Assembly (NCBI GenBank): GCA_019426215.1
Contig: CM033391.1
Coordinates: 17,100,708 to 17,164,707, forward strand
Direction: 5' to 3'
Origin: Buddleja alternifolia
Lineage: Eukaryota > Streptophyta > Magnoliopsida > Lamiales > Scrophulariaceae
Length of the DNA stretch: 64,000 bases
Shown: piece by piece, positions 55,778 to 64,000 of the stretch
Layout: every line of letters begins with the position of its first letter
Position numbering within the stretch: the first letter of the stretch is position 1
The notes under the pieces: model-generated
Told to the model about the DNA's origin: nothing
Databases searched by the model: none
What the model saw: only the letters and a program-made list of their open reading frames with translations
Made by a program: the position numbers and the translations under genes

Positions 55778-55797
55778 CAACATTGGGGACAATGTTG
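55778..55797 (+). other. Conserved stem-loop 2 with a GGGA tetraloop
   Basis: CAACATTG-GGGA-CAATGTTG: an 8-bp perfect stem closed by GGGA, which fits the GNRA class. The identical 20 bp is in the relative at 43368-43387 (minus strand). Confidence 0.75.
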
Positions 55798-57080
55798 GAT
55801 TTAAGTTTGGGGGTGTTGTTTAGAAGAGTACTTATTTTGAACTTTGATGGTGCAATCCTAATTTTTAGCTTAATTTTAGGGAAAGTTTGTTTGATATCAT
55901 GTTTATATGCTTCTTTGTTGAGAAAATCAAGCATGAAAAATTTTTAGTCCTTCCAATTGATGCATTGAAATTGATTGACTTGGAAAAATGGCATGAATTC
56001 TTGAAATAATTTGAATTTAATGGAATATATATCTTTGAAATTGCTCGTGGAGACCTTAGACTAGAATTGATTCTTTAGATGATTCACAATGCACTTAAAT
56101 CGAAGGTAGAGGAGTTGAGAGGATAACCATCTTGAGACACTTAAGGAATTATTCCCAGAAATATTAACTTAGATTTCTCATAAAGTTATAAGTTGAGTAG
56201 TAATTTTATATGCTAACAATGAATTGAAAAGGTTGAATTTTGGTATGACCAAAAGTGGTCAGGCTAATACGTACCGGAGGTGAAAAGTTGCATACCTATA
56301 TACTGTACTATTATGCTAATTTGAGCTATGCTCAAGCCAAAAGAAGTGAATTGTTTAAAAGATCTAGTTTTATTTCGTGGCCTTTGATACTCGAGTGATT
56401 AAATCCTTAGGAGTGTCTCTACACTTAATGCTCCAAAACTATCTAGTTTGGGAGTCATTGATCTAAAGCTTGTTACATGGGTGTCATAGAAAGCCTAATG
56501 GAATAAAACATTGCACATTATCTAGCCTTAATGAAGTTTAATGGAAATTCCATATGAATTGAATGTTGAATAGTTGAGATAATGAAATTTAAATGGCTAT
56601 GAGATTGTCTATAATTATTGTGTCTTGTGTTTGATCAAAAGTTGATAGATATGGGATTAATGTCCAAAATTTGGTAAGGATGCCTCTCGACTATAATACC
56701 CTAGATTTATTTTTCACTACACCCTAGGGAGTCGTTTCAAGTATTGGTGTCACATGCTCAAAAGTAGTTGATATGTATATATATATTTGTGAACTTTAAA
56801 AAGTTGATTTTATGCCATTCATTCTTGTTGATCATATTGAGATGTGTTGATTCGGTTGGGATTGAAAATTTGCTAGATTTTGTGGGTATATCGTATGCAA
56901 ACCCTCACGAGACTATAACTCGTCCTTTGAAGTAACTCAAAGGTTTAAAGGCTTGTTGCACCCGCTAAGTGCAATCGTTTACTCCACGAAAGTGAGTTAG
57001 TTAGTTGTTTTGTTTTCTCCCATTGAATGATGTTGGTCTTGCCTTATAGCTCTTATTGCTCGAGGTCGAGCAATTGATAA

Positions 57081-57092
57081 GTTTGGGGGTGT
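57081..57092 (+). other. Polypurine-like tract before the 3' LTR
   Basis: GTTTGGGGGTGT precedes TGATAAGAGG at 57093. 'aagtttgggggtgt' is the usual sequence at this place in Athila/Tat elements. Confidence 0.8.
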
Positions 57093-59030
57093 TGATAAGA
57101 GGTGTTTTTACGTGTTTTTAAGAACGTAATTCTTATGATTTGGATTCACTTATTGCTTAAATCATGTCACTTTTGCATTTAATAGGTGTGTTAAGTGAAT
57201 ACAGGTAATAAATGAGAATACATGAAGAAAAGGGAAGAAAAACGATGTACAAAACAAGTTCAAGCATGTTTTTCAATACCTAGGCGGTTTATGCATCTCC
57301 TACCACATTCGAGCGATAATTCCTTACATTTCGAGACCGACTTAGACAAAGTTTCCTTCTACAAAGTTTTAGATGTATGTCTTAGCTTCAAATTGGAACT
57401 TGAAACATCCAAATCGGAGGTCTATAGAGATAATTGTGAAGGAAATACGATTGCTGCGCCGAACAGAGAAGTACATGTGCCAGGATACGCCCCAACGCCC
57501 TCCTAGTCATGCCTAGGCATGGATAGTCCGAATGTTACTCCTTTTCAGCCTAAATTCTAGCATTATATGATGGGTAAGAATCACTTTTGGCCATAATTCA
57601 GCACATGTGTTGAGGGATTGTCATAAGTGTGTTTCTTGGTAGATTTACTTTATGGGTGCCAAATCAGAAATAACCTCCATATTGAAACGTAATTTAGGTA
57701 TACTTAGCGACTAAATTGGACAAAATGTCCTTCTGGAATGTTGTAGATCTATGTTTTATCTGAATATGGGGACTTGAATCATCCAATTTGGAGATCTGTG
57801 GAGAATTTTATGAGGAAAATACTAAGACTGCGCTGAAAAGCAAGAAAATGGCAGCATGCATGTGTTTTGTTGAAGTTTGCACATGGTTATGCTTGGTGGA
57901 ATTCTTAAGGGCCGAAAGTTTAGCATTTTTTAGCTGGTTGGAATCTTAAAAGCCAAACTTTAAGCATCACCTTAGGTGGAATTCTCATTGGGGAACTTTA
58001 ATGGGAATTCTTAATGCATACTTTAGTGGAATTTTGGCTATAAAAGGAAGGGGAACCCATACTCTTCATCATTCACTATCAATTTCAGATTCTTGGAGGA
58101 GAGGGGGGCAACCCCTAATCTTATTTCTCCACCATTCATCACCATTCTTCATCACTCTTGGAGGGGAAAACTAGAGGAAAGAAAAGAGCTTGGGGATTGA
58201 AGGCTCAACTTCAAGATCCATCATCATTCAATTAGAGGGAGTTTTTATAGCCTTTTCATTTTCATTCATGTCTATGAATATGTGTATTTACTCATTATTG
58301 TTTTTCATACTATCTATTATGAACTAATTTCATAAGACTAAGGCCATGTAAGGTCAAATTGTGATATATACTTATAATAGATGATTGTTGAGGTTATTCT
58401 TATATTGTTATGTGATGTGAATTTGTGTTTTTACTTATCTTGCATATACTTGATCACTATATGTTAGAATCTTATGCCTAGGTGAATATTTCGGGAGAAA
58501 ATTGACTTAAGGTGCAAGAAATTCACATCATGACCCGCAACTAATAAGGAATTGCCCTAGACATAGGTAAAGATTCCCGGGTGAAGTTGTTCGATTCAAA
58601 TCGAGTGAACTCTAGTACGTTAATGCATGTTTAGTGGTTAGATTTCCGGATAGGAATATTTGGGAAATCACGATCTAAGCATAGGAGTTTATACGCGAGA
58701 CATCAGTTATTCTCTACCCTCGGAGCTCTCACCATAACAATATAAGCGTAATACTTCAACGAGAATCTTTATAAGTATAATTGATCAATTTGAACCTAGC
58801 ATGTGCCTTAGTCTCCTTTTATATTTTGTTTTAAATCACTTGTGTAACCTTGTTCTTATCTTACGCGTTTCACACTCATTTTACCTTTATTGTATTGATC
58901 TTTGTTGTTATAAAACCTTAAACTAGAATTCAAGTCCTTGTGGTTCGACAACCCGGACTTTTCGTCCACACTTATTACTACACACGACTAGTGCACTTGC
59001 TATCATAGCACGTTAGCTTTTAGCGTGTCA
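57093..59030 (+). repeat. 3' LTR (1938 bp)
   Basis: Same length and ends as 51066-53003, followed by TCAAC at 59031-59035. Differences are scattered single substitutions; no large indel. Confidence 0.93.
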
Positions 59031-59035
59031 TCAAC

Positions 59036-59580
59036 CACTCCCAAAACGTTTACACTAATTCCACCTTTACGGTTGCGATATCGGGGTTTGTGGGCAAGGG
59101 GTGTTTGTACATTAATGTACGTCCTGTCCAATGCACCTAAACATCCCTGGTAGTTGGACAGCCCAAATATACCAATGTAATGAATATGTAATTTGTTAAC
59201 ATTTTAATATGAATGCAGAGGGGAAAAATACATCACGTGCTATAAACATTCGCACCTTAAAGTGTTTCCATCTTGCCACGGTGCAACCATCTTCCACTGG
59301 TTTAGGTGTCACAGTTAAAATTGGAACAAGTTTCAACAAAGATACGAGTACCGCGTTGAAATATATGCTTACAGTGTGTCCCGACCGGACATGGTCAAAC
59401 TTCACTGTCACATTCTTCTTGTGGTATGCCAAGACAGACAAAAAGAAACAAACTTTTTCTTCTACCCATACTTTGAATCAGACAATCCACCAACATTATG
59501 TAACATGTAGCATAATCTAGCAAATGAACTCATGTCCATTCTCAAGTTGTCAAGACAATCTTTGTCGTTGTTACACGTTA
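59036..59580 (-). pseudogene. Harbinger B transposase, N-terminal part
   Basis: From about 59580 leftward: NDKDCLDNLRMDMSSFARLC, YMLHNVGGLSDSKYG, a stop near 59464 and a frameshift. Then LSVLAYHKKNVTVKFDHVRS, YFNAVLVSLLKLVPIL and, past an intron-like gap near 59170-59195, GCLGALDRTYINVQTPLAHK with the first catalytic Asp, then PRYRNRKGGISVNVLGVVD. This is the start of DDE_Tnp_4. The LTR insertion at TCAAC lies just after VVD; the frame goes on at 51060. Confidence 0.87.
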
Positions 59581-59599
59581 GTCGGAAAACACGTGAAAC

Positions 59600-60350
59600 T
59601 TGATCAGGCATCAATGTGCTATTACATACCTAACTATACGTTCCCTTCTTTGACGACAACCTAATCTTTCATCACTCAACAGGGCAATTATTATATTAAA
59701 AAAAACCTTGGCTCGTGAAATTATCTCCTCAACTACCAACATCACTTCTAAGCTAGTCTGACTTACTCGAGACATTATTCAATCTGCAATTATTGAAATA
59801 GCAAACTCGTCAAGATCAATCATAATTGCACATTTTCATTTATTATATCTGCACCACTTATAAAAGAAAAATAAAATTAATCTCACGCTTAAATGACAAA
59901 ATAAAATTTAATTATAAATTAGTGAATAATTAGCAGCTACAAAACACAACAAATTGCGTCATAATGTGTGAGGAAATTATAGCATGTAATTCACCCATCC
60001 ATATAAATGACAAAGAACAAATTCGGTCATTAAAAAAAAACATACACCTAAAATGATAACAACCACGAAATCACAGTGGTAACAAAACACAACAAAAATT
60101 TGTAGAAAAATTACTCAAAATGGCAAACCTCAAAATTTTCTAAATATACACACGGATAGTAGATGGGTTGTACAAAATGCAACAAATCACTACAAATACA
60201 ACTAATACATGCTCCAAAAATTAATAAAAAGTTTACATTTAAAACTTCTTGGCAAAATACTCCAAGCCCATTCTATTTTTTTACAAAAAACGTATGTAAA
60301 ACCATGGACAAACAAATAATCCGAGATAAAATCGATGGGTGTAGAACATA
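59600..60350. other. Harbinger B 5' non-coding side
   Basis: AT-rich, no domain recognised. The ORF at 60163-60387 has no known match. May include the transposase promoter and a first exon. Confidence 0.5.
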
Positions 60351-60946
60351 CTCAACCTATATGGGTTGGGTTCGAAGAGAAAAATGAAGATGAGCAAGAT
60401 CCCCAAATTTCCTTCAATGGCAACCAAGCTCGAGCGGGAGAGTTACAACAGCTGAAATGTTGAGCTGGGGAGAAAGTGTTTCAAAATATGAAAAAAGGGA
60501 AGTGTACTTGGGTATATATCATGGGGGGTATAATGGTCATTAAACATGTTGAATAATTCAACCCAAAATAGATTATAGTTTAACTCACCAAGATAGGTGA
60601 GTTGAAATAGCAGCAATCCATGGGTTTAAAAACCGGGCCCTGGGTTTGTGACCAAATTCTGAGCGAGCAACCAAACAAGGAATAAGATGTGTCACAATAG
60701 TCCAACCAATATAAACATTCCAACCAAATGACCCCATGGTATATGGGTTCTAGGACCGGGCCATAGGTTTTTTGGCTAATTATTGCCAACCAATCAAACA
60801 ACAAATTACATGTGCTAGAATTAACCAACCCACACGTAAACCCTCCAACCAACCGACCCCCTAACGAAGAGACTTGGCCAAATTGTGTAACATCATTACT
60901 ACTGTTCTGTGTAGCGTGAGGCACTAAAAGAAAGCAAAAATAAGTA

Positions 60947-61762
60947 ATGGATCCAGAAGGGCAGAGGGAAGCTGAAAAAGAAGTTGATGATAGGAATAGG
61001 AATAGGAATAGGATGAAGGTGAATATAAAGTTCGGGGGGCGATCGATGCCGGTTGAAATCGGCGCAAACTCGACTATCAAAGACCTCAAATCCCTCCTTC
61101 AAACCCTCACCAATGTCCTCCCCCGAGGCCAAAAACTCATCTTTAAAGGTTTTGTTCAACCTCTATTACTTCTCACTTCTCTTCTTCTTTTGCTCTTAGG
61201 GTTTTGTGGGATTTAATTATAAATTTTAGCTCAACTTTTCAACACTGCACAATTTTCAGGAAGAGTATTATCGGACGAAGTGACCTTGGCATCCTCGGGA
61301 ATTAGTGATGGATCTAAGATTATGCTCATGGCTTCCCATGGAATTCACCAAGGGGTATGTAATGTATCTTATTTAATTACCATAAACTTGATATCGCCAC
61401 TCCCTTCCTTTTACTTTACGATCTGATTCTGTTTCTTCCTCCACAATTACACACATTGGGGAAGGATGGTGCTCGTTAATTTTAATTGTTCAATTTAAAA
61501 GCCTGCGGAAATTCAAACTAGTATATTAATCACTCGGTGGTATGCATTTGGCTGTGGGTTTGTTGATTGTGAGTGTGCTACTTTCAATACTTCGAAACAG
61601 GATGGTCCAATAAGAAAAGAGGCAGTTGCTTTGCCTAGTGCAAGGAGGGTGGCCGATATCACAAGAGGAAAGAATGAAACCATTGATAATTCTGTCAACA
61701 AGAACCAACAAGAACGTTGGAGAGCCACTGGGGTGATAGCATTATCAAATTGTGGTCTCATG
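60947..61762 (+). CDS. LRR and ubiquitin-like domain protein, exons 1-3 (At2g30105-like)
   Basis: Exon 1 60947-61148 (MDPEGQREAEKEVDD, then MKVNIKFGGRSMPVEIGANS and NVLPRGQKLIFKG). Exon 2 61260-61354 (GRVLSDEVTLASSGISDGSK, IMLMASHGIHQG). Exon 3 61601-61762 (DGPIRKEAVALPSARRVADI, ERWRATGVIALSNCGLM). GT/AG borders and phases all join. The first two exons form a ubiquitin-like fold; the third is the linker before the leucine-rich repeats in plant proteins such as Arabidopsis At2g30105. The LRR exons are not in this window, so intron 3 exceeds 2.2 kb and the gene runs off the right edge. The start ATG is 87 bp from the Harbinger A end, so the promoter region may be altered. Cellular role not well established. 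Confidence 0.88.
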
Positions 61763-63160
61763 GTATGTAACACTTAATTTGAGTTACTTGTTTGCCTGTT
61801 TGTCTTTGGAAAGTGATCGACTTGAGTTCCTCTGTCTTCAGCTGCATGTTGCTGAGTTAAAGTTATGTACGGTAATGGGTGATCACATTTTTTTGAAGAC
61901 ATTAACCTTTTCTTTTTCCAGAGAGTATTTATTAGCTTTTCTCCACACTAGCGCCGAGTAATGTAATAAGAAAAAGATTATGCAATTTGTACCTTAACAT
62001 AATCGAACATTTTCTGTCCACTTATGGATTAAACAATAAAGCAAGCTAATTTTAATGGTCAGTTCATATATTGGACGTGGAACACTGAAACTACCATCAA
62101 TAGAAGTTTTCTTGTTAGAATTGCAAGTTTGGCCCAAGCTAGTGCCTCCAGGATTATTGCAATATGATACTCTATTTATGTTGTCGAGAGACAATGGTGA
62201 AGGTTAAAATGGGAAATCTAGACGCAGGTTGAGGCATAGTAATATGAGGTAACTGATTAACAATGGAATTATCACCATGAAAATTGTGAGATTAGGACAA
62301 AACATTAATTCCTTTAACAAAATGCTGTGAAGGAGATATTACACATAAAATATCAGTAGGTATGGGTTTTAAGGTGGTGAAAAATGGAAGGATTCTTGAC
62401 TGAGTACTAGAAAAATCTAGATTCTGTTCAGTACTCGAAGTATTACTAACCAACACAATGCTGACAACATTTAACATTTAACTAAGTTTACTACTCCTAA
62501 GACTTGCAGAAGTTGGAATCCTTCAAGTTTAATGGGCATTGTTAATTAATCCACATAACTTAATGTCAGAAGTGAACAGCCTTTTGAGGTTTGGCCTTCA
62601 CTCTGAAACCTTGATGGTTTAGGATAAACATGTGGATTTACTGTGTCCACCTAAAGAATAACAATAAAAGCATATTGAAGTACTACAAGGAATGTGTTAG
62701 ACTTGTCCGTCTAACAAGTATAGAATCGCTAGTTTATAGACTTGTTCGCAATTCCTGTCTAGCTAGCTTTTCATTAGAAGATCCAAGTGTAGACAATTAA
62801 AACTCGTAGCCAAAATGGCGACACATGTAAATTAATATCTTAAATACCAAATAAGTTCTTCTATTTATATTTAAAGGATTTAGTAAATTTTATCCCTAAA
62901 TTAAGCAGGTAAGTATTGGATATACATATATATACATATATATATATAGTTTTGCCAATCATAAGGTGCCATGTATCAAGAAAAACATGATTTTGGCAAA
63001 TACAGATCAAGTCTTACAAATTGCATGATCATAGCCGCCATGAAATCACATGATTGTGGCAGTTAGATCAAAATTAAAACAAATCAAGATCTTAGATTAT
63101 GGAGGTGATTTCCAATCAAATTATGGTGGCCAATCAAATCACGCCACCCAGTTAGACAAT
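61763..63160. other. Start of intron 3 of the LRR/Ubl gene, with possible TE remnants
   Basis: No LRR-coding exon recognised. Weak minus-strand stretches (62292-62477 with KPIPTDILCVISPSQHFVK; 61994-62194) might be a decayed Copia protease region. TA-rich simple repeat at 62920-62950. Confidence 0.45.
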
Positions 63161-64000
63161 TATGGGAAGTCTTCCACCCCTACAACTATGAATAAGCATT
63201 CAAGTTCAAGGAATTATTCACCAATTCACAAGTGCATTTGAGCAAAAAAGATATTGAGAAAGGTCTCTAAACTCTCTCAACTCAAATTCAACAAGTTTAA
63301 GTAGATTCACGGCGTTCTAGGTGAAATAACATATTAGGAAAGTTGTACAAAATATTTTTTATTGAATCAAGCAATGTAATAGGTATAGATCTCTAATTGT
63401 TTCTATCATCTGGTTCTTCACTTCAAGAAAACAATCATTGAATTTGAAATCTTGAAGGGGAGCTTGGCGCTTTGATCTCCTTCAAATTTGATTTAACTTT
63501 TAATAATGTTAATTCGAGGGCTTTGTGCCATAAACTCGAACTAAACGTTCACAGCGTTCTAGGTGAAATAACGGACTAGGAAAGTTGTACAAAATATTTT
63601 TTATTGAATCAAACAATGTAATGGGTATAGATCTCTAATTGTTTCTATCCTCTGGTTCTTTACTTCAAGAAAACAATCTTTGAATTTGAAATCTTGAAGG
63701 GGAGCCTGGCGCTTTGATCTCCTTCAAATTTGATTTGACTTTCAATAATGTTAATTCGAGGGCTTTGTGCCGTAAACTCGAATTAAACGTTATAAGTTGG
63801 AGAAATTTGATAACGAAGCGCGAGGAACGCCTTGAATTTCGCCTAGAACGCCGTAAATTTCCTTGAACTTGATGAATTTGAGTTGAGAGAGTTTTGAGAC
63901 CTTCCTCAATATCTCTGTGGCTCAAATGCACTCGTGAATTGGTGAATTGATTCTTGGACTTGCACCTTATTTGTAGTTGAGGGTTGGAAGACTTTCCCAT
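63161..64000. repeat. LTR-like inverted repeat around a tandem duplication
   Basis: 63161 to about 63330 and, inverted, about 63836-64000 match over about 165 bp (roughly 80-85% by eye). Both begin, read inward, ATGGGA(A)AGTCTTCCA and pass through CTCAATTCACC-like LTR leader sequence to GGCGTTCTAGG. Between them lie two 242-bp tandem copies (about 63307-63548 and 63549-63790) starting near GCGTTCTAGGTGAAATAAC. It looks like two Copia-type LTR pieces head to head, and continues past the window. Confidence 0.75.

Larger units (their letters stand above)
55446..57080 (+). other. Non-coding 3' part of the gag-only element
   Basis: No coding domain. It includes two stem-loops (listed) and AT-rich sequence shared with the truncated relative at 42745-43730. 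Its length and conservation suggest a long 3' untranslated region rather than decayed pol. Confidence 0.65.
51066..59030 (+). mobile_element. Gag-protease-only Athila/Tat-related element (TR-GAG-like)
   Basis: Two 1938-bp LTRs, a tRNA-Asp primer site, a Gag-protease frame, a non-coding 3' part with two hairpins, a polypurine tract, and TCAAC duplications on both sides. There is no reverse transcriptase, RNase H, integrase or envelope-like sequence in the 4.1-kb interior. By eye the LTRs differ at roughly 29 of 1938 positions, so it moved recently. Terminal-repeat elements that keep only gag are known in plants as TR-GAG. It must have relied on enzymes from a full-length relative. Confidence 0.93.
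49505..60735 (-). mobile_element. Inner PIF/Harbinger element (B) with transposase remnants
   Basis: Both ends read GGGGTCATTTGGTTGGAA inward, an exact 18-bp terminal inverted repeat. Flanks are ATG at 49502-49504 and 60736-60738. Without the LTR insertion it is about 3.3 kb. On the minus strand it carries a DDE_Tnp_4 transposase (59580 leftward, interrupted, then 51060 to 50371) and a Myb/SANT-like ORF (50070-49771), the two genes of autonomous Harbinger elements. Both are now damaged. Confidence 0.9.
47141..60860. mobile_element. Outer PIF/Harbinger-like element (A), non-autonomous
   Basis: Left end GGGATCGTTTGGTTGG (47141) and right end, reverse-complemented, GGGGTCGGTTGGTTGG (60860) match at 14 of 16 positions. 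Both flanks are CTA (47138-47140, 60861-60863), a 3-bp duplication as made by PIF/Harbinger transposases. Its own DNA is 47141-49504 plus 60739-60860, about 2.5 kb, with no transposase. Its right part (49290-49500) resembles the inner element's 60360-60600. It was split by element B at ATG. Confidence 0.8.

Noticed and set aside
61994..62477. Copia protease fragment in intron 3
   Set aside because: Only a few residues (KPIPTDILCV) resemble such proteins and the frames are broken; mentioned as a possibility but not called.

Overview
This is nuclear DNA from a flowering plant, probably a eudicot. It is AT-rich, has intron-bearing plant genes, and consists mostly of plant transposable elements nested inside one another. 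There is no bacterial, organellar or CRISPR-like content. Only one ordinary host gene is clear: the 5' part of an LRR plus ubiquitin-like domain gene at the right edge (60947 onward). A two-exon Myb/SANT-like gene (38774-39640, minus) and a broken GRF zinc-finger gene (about 41318-41813, minus) are possible low-copy genes.

Layout. 1-1414: AT-rich DNA with an LTR-like end. 1415-5606: decayed L1-type LINE (endonuclease, reverse transcriptase, zf-RVT, RNase H). 5607-6369: an LTR followed by an initiator-tRNA-Met primer site; its non-coding interior is split by a young Copia element (6467-11414, minus, 158-bp LTRs, duplication AAATC) and by a 960-bp hAT-like element (12065-13024, imperfect 8-bp duplication). 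15633-17409: a second, longer LTR with its own primer site. 18197 to about 35216: a CACTA (En/Spm) element on the minus strand with TNPD, TNPA-like, DUF8039 and Ulp1/C48 peptidase coding parts. Its TNPD gene is split by a chromovirus-type Ty3/gypsy element (22785-34609, duplication TGTAT), whose 5' LTR holds a further inverted related LTR. 35374 to about 37700: end of a Sirevirus-like Copia element (ORF, PPT, LTR). 38774-41813: the two candidate genes. 42745-46528: a truncated Athila/Tat-related element on the minus strand. 47141-60860: PIF/Harbinger A containing PIF/Harbinger B (49505-60735) containing a gag-protease-only Athila/Tat-related element (51066-59030), with target duplications visible at every level. 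60947-61762: host gene exons 1-3, with LTR-like inverted and tandem repeats in the following intron.

Order of events read from the nesting. On the left, the LTR element at 5607 was hit by Copia and hAT insertions. In the middle, CACTA landed in an LTR element's leader, the chromovirus landed in CACTA, and an inverted LTR segment entered the chromovirus 5' LTR. On the right, Harbinger A was hit by Harbinger B, which was hit by the gag-only element. The youngest retroelements have LTR pairs about 98-99% alike by eye, yet all carry broken or missing pol genes. This suggests mobilisation in trans or rapid post-insertion decay. Counts, exon borders and identities were made by hand and are approximate.
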